A stretch of DNA of 64,000 bases from Macrostomum hystrix (Eukaryota > Platyhelminthes > Macrostomidae), in NCBI GenBank assembly GCA_950097015.1, contig CATNEN010000033.1, positions 372,001 to 436,000 on the forward strand, written 5' to 3'. The notes below the pieces were generated by a model. That model saw only the letters and a list, made by a program, of their open reading frames with translations, made no database searches and was not told the DNA's origin. The position numbers and the translations under genes were made by a program. Every line of letters begins with the position of its first letter. Position 1 is the first letter of the stretch. Positions 32,568-60,756 of the stretch are shown piece after piece.

Positions 32568-33408
32568 ATGCATTCTAGACTCAGAGCTCTGGCGGCCATT
32601 GTGGTGACTGCTCTGCTGGTCGCCGGGTCAATGTGCCAGCGCAAGGCCACTCCCCTCTATGTGGGCTGCTTCGTGGACCAGGGACCGCCCTACAGAGACA
32701 TGGTAGGCTTGGTTGGTATCAGCAGGCTCGGTCCATTCACAATTACCCATTCGAACCAGGGAATTGTGTCCAGAAGCGACATGACGGTGCAGCTGTGCAG
32801 CGAGATCTGCGCCTATGCCGGATTCCGATTCGCTGCGTTGCAATCGAGCGCCGAATGCTCGTGCGACTCCACGTGCGGCTCCTGGGGCTCGGCGCAGAGT
32901 CCAACTGCAGCAACAGCTGTGGTGGCAACGCTCTGCAAATTTGTGGCGGATCCTACCGAAACTCCGTCTACGAGAATGTGTACGCATCGGGTGAGCGCTG
33001 CGAACAGAATTTAATATGAGTTAAACGTCGCAAACTCGGCATTTTCAAATTGCTAGACTACTTTCCAGACTGCTAAAGCAGAGTAAAGTATAAAGTCTGT
33101 ATTGCAAGCTAGACTCTAATTTACTGCTCAGAGATTCGCAGGATCCGCTCCATGTGCCGGTTGCAGCCTCCGAGGGCCTTCGATTCCGCAAGTTCGACTC
33201 ATCGGCCGCCCCACAGCTGGTCACCTCGGGATTCGCCGGCACAATGTCCTGGAACAGCGCAGCTCAGGTTCCGTTCGAGTGCGCCGCCTTCTGCGCCCAG
33301 GCCGCCAACTGCTCGGCATTTCGCTTCGACGGCCGCGACCGCTGCAGCCTGAGCAGCTTCGCCACCGCCTTCGCTGGCGAATCGGGTGAAGTTTGGATTG
33401 CGAGCTGA
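32568..33408 (+). pseudogene. WSC + PAN/Apple-like gene copy E, chimeric with a one-base frameshift
   Basis: Exon 1 (32568-32990, donor GTGAGC) begins MHSRLRALAAIVV with a signal peptide. It matches copy D up to CDSTCGSWGS. At ~32893-32896 one C is missing relative to copies C and D (GCGCAGAG against GCGCCAGAG). From there the DNA matches copy C (CGGNALQICGG, SVYENVYAS) in a shifted frame. Exon 2 (33167-33408) is nearly identical to copy C exon 2. AATAAA is at 33614. Everything except the single base is intact, so this could be a real pseudogene, a very recent recombinant or a consensus error. Confidence 0.75.
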
Positions 33409-33613
33409 AGCCAGCGCTTTGACGAACGATCAGCTTGTTTTTTTTGTCTTGATTATTCGAGAACTACGAGCTATTTGCAATGAACTGCGTGTACTATACG
33501 CAAGACCACAGAAAGACGAAATCGACGAAAGAATTTTCCGTGGACAAGAATACGCGGTTTTGGAGTAAGACACGGAGTCGTTGAGTTGGAAATTCTTATA
33601 TCGACGAGTTTGA

Positions 33614-33619
33614 AATAAA
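33614..33619 (+). terminator. AATAAA poly(A) signal after WSC copy E
   Basis: Canonical hexamer ~205 nt after the exon 2 stop codon. Confidence 0.45.
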
Positions 33620-34041
33620 ACGATGCATTCCAACCATGGGCTTGACTTGCTTTATGAATATTGGGGAAGATGGCTTGCACAAGTTCAGCGGAGAGATTTG
33701 GATACAATTATTAGAACAATAAATTACACTTGTCTCAATCTGCAGCTGTGCTGCCACGCTCAATTTCCCTCGCTAATACTGCACTGGTGAACTGGGTGAA
33801 CTGCAGCAAAGGACACTCGTGTTTTTTCAGTGGAGTCAGTAAGCGAGTCAACTAAAAAGTCGCAATGATGCACTTCTGCCTGCATCTTCTGCCTTCTTCT
33901 GCCGCGACAACTGCCTGCGTCAGCAACTGCCTGTTGTCTGCTGTCGTGCAAACAGCTGTCATGTAGTGGTCTTCCAAGTTTTGACCCCCAAGCGACGGAC
34001 GCTGTCGACTCAAACAGCGGCCTCTACAGTCACAGCTGGCC

Positions 34042-34205
34042 TCTACAGTGACTGTCTACCCAGACTACCAACTGTCTACCCAGACTACAAACTGTCTACC
34101 CAGACTACAAACTATCTACCCAGACTACCAACTGTCTACCCAGACTACAAACTGTCTACCCAGACTACAAACTGTCTACCCAGACTACAAACTGTCTACC
34201 CAGCT
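34042..34205. repeat. 20-bp minisatellite
   Basis: Eight copies of CTGTCTACCCAGACTACAAA with A/C variants. It lies between the WSC cluster and the 3' end of the ADAM gene. Confidence 0.9.
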
Positions 34206-34880
34206 TTTGCGTGTGTATTCGCTTGCTTGCAAATCTGCTAAGCAAACTGTCCGGGGTGTGTCGGGTGGGGCAGAGTGGAGAGTGGGGTGGGGTACGGAGA
34301 GTGAAGGGCGCAACTAGAGCAGCGGACCAATCGCGTCTGCCTCGCATAAGATTGGGGGGTAGGACTTAAGCCACGTATGGCATGCAACACAGAGCCTAGG
34401 ACAGCGAGAGGGGAGAGGGGAAAGCACCAACCAATCAGAGAACTTCGGCCTAAGCTAGCTCGTAAAACCAGCCCCGGCCGGAGAACCAGATTGGCTGGGG
34501 GGCATGTTCTGTGTGGCGGGACGTGGCAAGGAAAAATAAGTGGTAGGTGGCGGCTGCTGAGATGCAGCTCACAAAACAATGTAAAATCGGGCAGAGTAGA
34601 ACAACAAGTAGGATTAGCTTAAGAACACTTCAAAGTAAAATATGAAACTGTCTTGCAATCCATTGCCTTAGCCCTCATAGGCAAAGCAATTATTTAACAA
34701 TTGAAGTCGTTAGAAGAAAAAAAGCTATAGCTACTTTGGAAAGTCAACTTTTGCACGTACGAGCTCCCAAGCTGGTGTCAAATTTTTATATTCTCGCGAA
34801 TAGATGTCATAATGGGTCACCTGAAGTCGCAGCTAGTAGAATATTAGTTGCGTGCGTCCCCTGGGAAAGGTTTCGCTCAA
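34206..34880. other. intergenic DNA, 3' flank of the ADAM gene
   Basis: Contains CCAAT-like motifs (near 34326 and 34431) and G-rich runs. A faint tRNA-like stretch near 34315-34370 is too degraded to call. No coding exon was seen. Confidence 0.35.
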
Positions 34881-44172
<9,292 letters not shown>

Positions 44173-44214
44173 GTTCGATGGAGCCTTCTTGGAGCCGATC
44201 AAACAGGCACGCAA

Positions 44215-45139
44215 GCTTTCTCCAAACTGTGTAACTGACCTGTGTTGCCGATTCTAGCGACTGCACACGATAGAGACAGACAGAGAAGCCTAATTTAGAA
44301 TGGTACTTAGAATGAGATGAGCGACATAAAAGTTGGCAGATATCTATAAGTATAGACTAAATTAACCCGTGTCCATTGTTAGGCTGTTAGACACTCTCTT
44401 CAACCTGTGCGTACATCGTTTACCGTACTCTGTGTTTTATTATTCACAAAAATCTGCATCTCGTCAACAAAAGCAGCTTTAAATCCGACCCTCACGGTGG
44501 CTTTTACTTGTTATATAAAGATATATGGGCGCCATTATGGTTTTTTTTTAATGCTTCTGGGGACAAGTTCATTGTGTTGTTCTTTTTCTCAAAGCGTGTC
44601 GAGCTAGAACCGTCTAGTCTAAAATGTAGAGCTGAAATCACAGTTAAAGTGGTTGCTGGAGCCGCAGATAAAATTGTAACGCAAACTTATTTACGACGAT
44701 CGAAGCCCCCTTTACATGTTGTTGAATTACAATAGTATATGCCCTTCCGCGTAAATGGACAAAAACCTGCGTGACAATGTCTGCGATTTCGCATGATTGA
44801 GCCAGTACACTTTTTTAGCCTCTTCCCCCCCAGTTCTTCCTTCTCCCCCGTCTCTCTGTCTGTCTACCGACCCAGTGTTGCTCTGATGGGTTCAGTTGAG
44901 CCTTGCAGCCTTGTACGATATAGCGACTGGCATGCTGCCTCAGTGAACAAAACCGACATGGGAGGGGGATGGGAAGAGAAAGGAGACGGGGTAGCGTACT
45001 CGATAGAGTATAGTCCCTAGCGATGAGAGATTTTGCGACTCATTTTAAAACAGTTTTCAAAGCAGGGCACTATAGCTAATACCTTAGCCAGTTCTGCTCT
45101 TGACTTCACTGAATTAAGCTCACGCGCAATACTACCCGG
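44215..45139. other. intergenic region between divergent ADAM and glycosyltransferase genes
   Basis: About 0.9 kb between two divergently oriented genes, so it probably holds both promoters. No TATA box or motif stands out. A pyrimidine-rich patch lies at 44820-44870. Confidence 0.4.
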
Positions 45140-46375
45140 ATGCGTCGATCAACCAAGTGGATCATCCTGCGTAGGCTTACAATCATCCTGAGCCTGACGG
45201 GCCTGTTCTCACTGTGGTGGACCGGCTATCTTGCGCACCTTGCGCCAGAATGGCTCAACGCTAATGACGGAGTTCAACTTGTTGAAGTGACGACTGGCAG
45301 TGTTAAAAAGCTGCAACAGGATCAGCATAGAAATTTCAGAGAACAAAATTATAAGGTGGCTCCCAGGGCAGGCGATGGAACTTCTGATAAAGTTGAAATC
45401 ACAGCGCTGAGCGAAGCGGTGGGCTCCGGTAAAATCAAGACCGAAAGTACATATAGATTTACGGAACATGTTTTTACAACTCCGACAATGCCGGTCATTA
45501 CAGCTACAAGTACTTTGTATCTATCCGAGCCTAAAGCAGCAGAGCCATCCACCAATCAGCAGACGACTGTTGGATCGTCTGTGGAGCCACAGACTGAGCA
45601 GTCGACATTACACGGCCTATGCAGAAGTGGTCGTGGCGCTGCCGCGTTTCTAGTAGTCAGCGCCTCGTCACGCGAAGCAGAAGCTCAGAGGACCGCTGTG
45701 CTTTCCTCCTGGGGCGCAGAGCTGCATCGACAGCGCCGGCTAGTCTTTTTTGCCCCGGTCGCTCCTACAGAGACGACCCAAGCTTCAAAGCTTTCAGTTC
45801 AGGGCGACCTGCTGACCATCGCCGTTCCTGCGGGTCAAAACCGGATCCTGACCGGTCTGGTTTGGCTGCGCGCGCGATGTCCGAAGGTGCGTGCCATTGT
45901 CCTTACCAGCGACCGGTCCTTCTGGAATGTGCGTCGACTTGAGGAATTTTTAAAATCGCGCAAATTTGACTCCAGCGCCAAAGTGATTTACGGCCGATGG
46001 CCAAAGTCCGCTTCTAGGAGAGTGCTGGCCGCTCAGGCTGGCTTTATAATGCCTGGTCCCGCTGTAGACGCTCTCAAGCGAGCCGCAGCTCAAGCGACGA
46101 ACGACGGTGCGCTGTCTGATATGATCCCCGTGGCTGGACCCCTGATGGAGCTAGGCGGAGTGCGTCAAGTCCAGCTGCAAGGCGATGACCTGCTGCAGCA
46201 GGCGTCCCCTGATCGACCGATCCGGATTTCCCAGCTGGCCTGCCAGATCTTAAATCAGCGCCTGATGGCGATTCACGGCCTCGGCGCAGGGCAAACACTC
46301 AGGCTGTGGCGGCTGATCAGATCTTCCGGACTGATGTGTTTCAGAGAGCGCAAGAAGAAACATAAAAGAAACTGA
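45140..46375 (+). CDS. GT31 (beta-1,3-galactosyltransferase)-like type II membrane protein, divergent
   Basis: Intronless, 411 residues. A short basic N-terminus and a single hydrophobic segment (~7-31) give the type II topology of Golgi glycosyltransferases. A Thr/Ser-rich stem (~35-160) follows. From ~168 on, the layout follows GT31: FLVVSASSREAEAQRTAVLSSWG (168-191) resembles the family's first motif (shown here as FLVVSASS ... RTAVLSSWG). GLVWLRARCP (239-248) precedes the position of the metal-binding motif, and NDGALSDMIPVAG (321-333) resembles the late acidic motif. The DxD expected near 254-260 reads LTSDRS, so metal and UDP-sugar binding is doubtful and it may be a pseudoenzyme. The Lys/Arg-rich C-terminus is also unusual. 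Assignment rests on weak motif similarity. AATAAA is at 46481. Confidence 0.6.
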   Translation: MRRSTKWIILRRLTIILSLTGLFSLWWTGYLAHLAPEWLNANDGVQLVEVTTGSVKKLQQDQHRNFREQNYKVAPRAGDGTSDKVEITALSEAVGSGKIKTESTYRFTEHVFTTPTMPVITATSTLYLSEPKAAEPSTNQQTTVGSSVEPQTEQSTLHGLCRSGRGAAAFLVVSASSREAEAQRTAVLSSWGAELHRQRRLVFFAPVAPTETTQASKLSVQGDLLTIAVPAGQNRILTGLVWLRARCPKVRAIVLTSDRSFWNVRRLEEFLKSRKFDSSAKVIYGRWPKSASRRVLAAQAGFIMPGPAVDALKRAAAQATNDGALSDMIPVAGPLMELGGVRQVQLQGDDLLQQASPDRPIRISQLACQILNQRLMAIHGLGAGQTLRLWRLIRSSGLMCFRERKKKHKRN

Positions 46376-46480
46376 AAATTTGAGACATGTACGCAAGGCA
46401 GTCGTTGTGTTGCGCCTACCGTGTGTAGCGTTGTCAAAAACCTATAGGGGGCCTACCAGCCTTCTTTTCTCGATGAATAT

Positions 46481-46486
46481 AATAAA
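46481..46486 (+). terminator. AATAAA poly(A) signal of the GT31-like gene
   Basis: Canonical hexamer about 105 nt after the stop codon. Confidence 0.6.
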
Positions 46487-47193
46487 GTTGAGTGCCTCTG
46501 TCGTTTATTTTGTTAGTTTGTTATTGGAACTTGAGTTGTTAACCAATATATATAATTATAGCTCGTATATTATTTGCAGGCTCGTACATTTAGTATCATA
46601 CAATTACGTCCCATATCAGCGATTATAGTTGCGTGTAAATGTATGAGTCATGCCAATATTTTTATAAATAATAACCTAGAGAGGCAAACATGATTTGTAG
46701 ATGCGTGCGAAATCCCAGGGCAGCGGCCAGCTTAGCAATCTCCGTACAATCTCTTAAATGCGGTATTTATGGCCGGAGCTGGAAGTACTCAAATAAATAT
46801 TTGCTTTAAAATGCATGCCAACCATTGTACTGTAAAAAAGTAAACCTTTTTAAAGTGGGTATTTCCCGCATTGACCTTTTAGTTTTGCAGATTATATGAT
46901 GCCGAAATTCGTTTAAAATAGAATATTATACTCGTACCTACTATAAAATTAGCTTTGATCTTTTAATGGTACAAATTGTAGCTCCTGTGCCGTTGCTTTG
47001 ATTAGGTTAATTGGTTACGCTTTGATAAAAGTTTGCGGTTTGCGCATTACAAGTTGTGTTTAAAATATATAGGAGAGTAGATCTACTCCAAGTGGTATGC
47101 TCAGTAATATTTCAATGAGACAGGTTTCACCTGCCATCCAAGGTCCAAAGGCTGTCATTTCGCGTCATGCATGCTCTGCTGTTGTGTTGCCAG
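46487..47193. other. AT-rich intergenic DNA
   Basis: No ORF, repeat or RNA gene was recognised. Confidence 0.5.
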
Positions 47194-47520
47194 AGGTTGT
47201 AGCCTAGTGGTTAGAGCGTCGGACTCACGACTTGAAGGTCTGGGGTTCGATTCCCGACTCCACTGGAACAATTTGTGTCCTTTAGCAAGACACTTAACTC
47301 TGCATGCTTCAGTTCACCCAGCTGTTAAATGGGTACCAGGATTAGCTGGGATAATTGATCATTAAGGTGGGTGTGGCGTCCCCGCAGTCCATGGACTGAA
47401 CAGCCGTACGCAGCCTTCAGATGCGCCGCGCAATAGCTGCGGCTGTGCTGTCGGCTGCACATCTGACCCAATTGGGACAGGTGTAGTCAATTATTATTAT
47501 TATTATTTTATTATTAATTA
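47194..47520 (+). mobile_element. tRNA-derived SINE, family B, full length
   Basis: Head with A box (TAGCCTAGTGG) and B box (GGTTCGATTCC). The central body contains CTTCAGTTCACCCAGCTGTT, and the (TTA)n tail is slightly degenerate. It is flanked by TTGCCAG on both sides (47187-47193 and 47521-47527), a plausible 7-bp target-site duplication. Confidence 0.9.
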
Positions 47521-47746
47521 TTGCCAGTTCGCTAGTTATGAGTTCAATGCGCAACAATAAATACTTTGCTTTGTTGAATATGCCACTTTACTTATATTAT
47601 ATACTTTTAAACTTCTTTATTGAGCACAATTTACAAGCGATCAAAATATGAGCAAGAATAGCTACTATCCTTGTTTAAAGTTTTTTTCTAAACAGAACAA
47701 TTTGAATTGTTGAATTCTTCGAAACTTACGGAGTTCACCTGATCTG

Positions 47747-48119
47747 ATATGCACTGACTGACTGTCGATTTTCGTATGGGGAGTCATAGGCCACGGCCAC
47801 ATGTCCAATGCCACACCGCCCGCATTCAGCATCAGCACCATGAGCTCTAAAAAATCTGGCTTCTGGGGAGTCATGACTACCATTGCCATTGACCATCTGG
47901 CTACGGCACTACATATCTGCTGCCGAAATGTATTGGAATATTAAGCGTTTTTCATAATTTTAAATAATTTAAGATAATTCTAACTATTTGCTTACAATTA
48001 TACATGCGTATAAAGTAACACAAGCAAAACCATCACTCACACCACTTGTGGTTGTCCAGCACTTGTCCAGAAAACCATAGGCCTAGTTCTGAGATATCGT
48101 CAGCATTAAAGAAAGTCAT
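47747..48119 (-). other. possible two-exon fragment of an unidentified gene
   Basis: Two GC-richer islands in an AT-rich stretch. The first (48119-48041, minus) starts ATG and reads MTFFNADDISELGLWFSG to a GTGAGT donor. The second (~47903-47747, minus) reads SMAMVVMTPQKPDFLELM, then a hydrophobic stretch, and ends at GTGAAC. They join in frame only if the weak acceptor GTGCCGTAG is used. No family was recognised and no further exon was found. The plus strand of the second island is also open. Confidence 0.2.
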
Positions 48120-49560
48120 TGTAAAAGCAGTTAACCAGATCTGTTTAAAAAACGAAACAGAAAAGCTTATATATCTTTTCCATAGATAAATTTTTATAAC
48201 TCTAGAGATAGGGCCTATGCCTACGTTGTATTTTTTACTTTCAATATTTAGCTAGGGGCCTATGTTTTAAAAATCTACAGCTATTTTTAGAAGAAATTAT
48301 GTAATTTTTGTGATTTGATTTTCTCCATTATTTTTCATGCCTAGTTTATACTTTATAGATTCTTCAAATTTCTAGATTAGCTAGGCCTATAGTCTTGTCA
48401 ATGTCTTAGTCATAAGCTATCATCATAATTGTCATCTATTTGGTATTGCTGGATAGGGCCTTTTAGGCATATTATCATAATCAATATATTAGGCCTAATA
48501 TTCTTGCTTAAGATAGGGTATTCAGTTAATATTTTTTTATATTATTTTAGTTTGTAGTAAAAAACTTGACTCTTTAAAATCCTAAAAACTAATTATGTAA
48601 CTTAATTTGAATGTAAAGTGCACTTAAAAAAGCTTGGTTGACTTATGAAATAGTAAAAAAGTATTTAAATTTTTTTCTCCTAATCAATCCTACAAGCTCG
48701 TATATATGACCACTTTTAAAAGTTTTTTTTCCAATACAAAAGTTATGTTTCCTACTTTTATAGGCCTAATCATAAGCTTTGTATTATAGCTATGAATATA
48801 CAAATTTAGACTTAATATAGACCATTGTTTTCCTAGTCTTAAAATGAGCTAAAGATAAATTAGTCATTTACAATTGCTTGACTATAATTAGCTGTATTTA
48901 TTTCATTATTTGAAAATGAGTTGCAGAGCAGTTTAACACATTTACCTCTTAAATCTAGGTTCCCTGTGCTTGGGTTCTTGTAGTGCAATTAATGACCTAG
49001 GGTGCTAAAATCCAATGGACAGTAAAAATGTATACTGCCCCCCCCCTATTTGAATTTTTGTACAAAGATCACAGAAATGCTCCAGAAAATTTAGAAAATA
49101 CCTTGTCCACAAAAGTGTCATTTTTCTTATAGGGATACTGCCTGAAAAAACTCAAGGCTAATGTACACCTATTTGAATATGTGCCCAGGGCTCAGATGAT
49201 ATGGCAGAACTGCTTTAGCTTGCTATGTGTCCACTGTTTGGTCCACCAAACAATGTGCCAAACTCACAGCCCTGCTTTGTGTAATATTATTGTTGTATTC
49301 ATCTTTATTATTAGAAAGTAAGAAAGTTCTGAGACTGAATAATTATTTACTTCCCCTGCCTGGCATGAATGCAAATATTTACTAATTTGTCCAATTATTT
49401 ACTAAAACCGGTGAATGCTGGGGTCAAATTACTTCAGCCTGTCACAATGATTCACTGGCCTCTTAATATATCGAATTCCAGTGCGATAGAGAAAAAAAAT
49501 CCTGGCTAGGTTGAGTTTCTGCAACAACTGCAGAGAATTTTCTTCCAAGGGCTGCAAAGC
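48120..49560. other. AT-rich unique DNA, no gene seen
   Basis: About 1.4 kb of low-GC sequence with AGGCCTA motifs scattered through 48.1-48.8 kb. No ORF or repeat array. The right end probably includes the promoter of the mucolipin gene. Confidence 0.45.
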
Positions 49561-49566
49561 TATTCG

Positions 49567-58827
<9,261 letters not shown>

Positions 58828-58904
58828 TGGCGAAACAGAAGCTGTGCTCAGAACCAGTCAGAAACTAAAACCGGTTCACGTTAAAATTGGTTTTAAGAAT
58901 CTGG

Positions 58905-59755
58905 CTGTGTTCCCAGAATCTGGCTATGGGTTCCTAGAATCTGGCTATGGGTTCCTAGAATCTGGCTATGGGTTCCCAGAATCTGGCTATGGGTTCCTAG
59001 AATCTGGCTATGGGTTCCCAGAATCTGGCTATGGGTTTCTAGAATCTGGCTATGGGTTCCTAGAATCTGGCTATGGGCTCCTAGAATCTGGCTATGGGTT
59101 CCCAGAATCTGGCTATGGGTTCCTAGAATCTGGCTATGGGTTCCTAGAATCTGGCTATGGGTTTCTAGAATCTGGCTATGTGTTCCTAAAATCTGGCTAT
59201 GGGATCCTAGAATCTGGCTATGGGTTTCTAGAATCTGGCTATGGGTTTCTAGAATCTGGCTATGGGTTTCTAGAATCTGGCTATGGGTTCCTAGAATCTG
59301 GCTATGGGTTCCTAGAATCTGGCTATGGGTTCCTAGAATCTGGCTATGGGTTCCTAGAATCTGGCTATGGGTTCCTAGAATCTGGCTATGGGCTCCTAGA
59401 ATCTGGCTATGGGTTCCTAGAATCTGGCTATGTGTTCCTAGAATCTGGCTATGGGTTCCTAGAATCTGGCTATGGGTTTCTAGAATCTGGCTATGTGTTC
59501 CTAGAATCTGGCTATGGGTTCCTAGAATCTGGCTATGGGTTCCTAGAATCTGGCTATGGGTTCCTAGAATCTGGCTATGGGTTCCTACGCTCGTAGAATC
59601 TGGCTATGGGTTCCTAGAATCTGGCTATGGGTTCCTAGAATCTGGCTATGGGTTCCTAGAATCTGGCTATGGGTTCCTAGAATCTGGCTATGGGTTTCTA
59701 GAATCTGGCTATGTGTTCCTAGAATCTGGCTATGGGTTTCTAGAATCTACGAGTA
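58905..59755. repeat. 21-bp minisatellite 3' of the mucolipin stop codon
   Basis: About 40 copies of the 21-bp unit GAATCTGGCTATGGGTTCCT + A. The array starts ~80 bp after the stop codon and lies before the nearest AATAAA (59911), so it is probably transcribed as 3' UTR. The open frame through it (to 59596) is not part of the channel. Confidence 0.93.
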
Positions 59756-59756
59756 G

Positions 59757-60424
59757 ATACGGATTCTAACAATCAATAAGCGGTTTTAACTATCTGAAAA
59801 AGAAATATTTTTGTTTTGTATATTTGATTAGGCATCACTGAAATTCGGCTTTGAAAATTTCTCGCACCTTTTAACAGTTATTTTAATTATATGATATATT
59901 GCATGTGTATAATAAAATGTGCAGCTTTTTTAACGTTTTAACGAAATTAATTTCACTTAAATCTCTTTTTTCCTGGAGTCTTCCGATCACACTTACCACA
60001 GTTGAAATTTTTACAATATGAAATCTTACCAATTTTTATACAGCATATGCGCAACAGGCTACTGTTTGTCAGTAGCTAATCATGGAAGTAAACTTATATT
60101 AAGTGCTTATGTTTAACGATGATTTTGTGTTGACAATTTTTCCTTTGTAATGCCAATAACAATAAAATGAAAATCAACGTTCTGATTTTTGCAGCAAGCT
60201 CCGTCAGAATGATCATTGTCGGCTGGCATTCCATTATTAACAAATATTATGAGTTCATATAGCAGTTAAATCAACATTCGATTAGCTCACAGCTCAATGT
60301 AAGATTTACCTGCTCTGATTATTCCGCAATAAATAAAGGTTCTGGGGCGCTTGAGAAATTCGAATTCGATTGGATAATGCTCAACCTTTGCGTTTGCTGT
60401 TGGTGCAAAACATCTGTACTTTTG
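59757..60424. other. AT-rich intergenic DNA with poly(A) signal candidates
   Basis: AATAAA at 59911-59916 is the first signal after the mucolipin gene; further AATAAA motifs lie near 60161 and 60330. No ORF was recognised. Confidence 0.45.
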
Positions 60425-60715
60425 AAACTTACTCAGATCCTCAGATTGAGCAGGTAATCTTTCAGATCCTCAGATTGAGCAGGTAATCTCCCAGATCCTC
60501 AGATTGAACAGAAAATCTCACTGATCCTCAGATTGAGCAGTCACTCTCACTGATCCTCAGATTGAGCAGTTAATCTCCCAGTTCCTCAGCTTGAGCAGTC
60601 ACTCTCACTGATCCTCAGATTGAGCAGTTAATCTCCCAGATCATCAGATTGAGCAGTTAATCTCCCAGATCCCATGTTTGAGCAGTCACTCTCACTGATC
60701 CCATGTTTGAGCAGT
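60425..60715. repeat. ~29-30-bp repeat upstream of the USP gene
   Basis: About nine imperfect units with CAGATCCTCAGATTGAGCAG and a TAATCTCCC/TCACTCTCACT linker. It ends ~40 bp before the USP start codon, so it occupies the promoter or 5' UTR region. Confidence 0.88.
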
Positions 60716-60756
60716 CACACTTCTCGCATTGTTGCAGCTGCATTGCTCCAGCCACA

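Noticed and set aside
34315..34370. tRNA-like stretch near GCGTCTGCCTCGCATAAG
   Set aside because: It resembles a SINE or tRNA head but lacks a B box and continuous similarity, so it is too weak to annotate.
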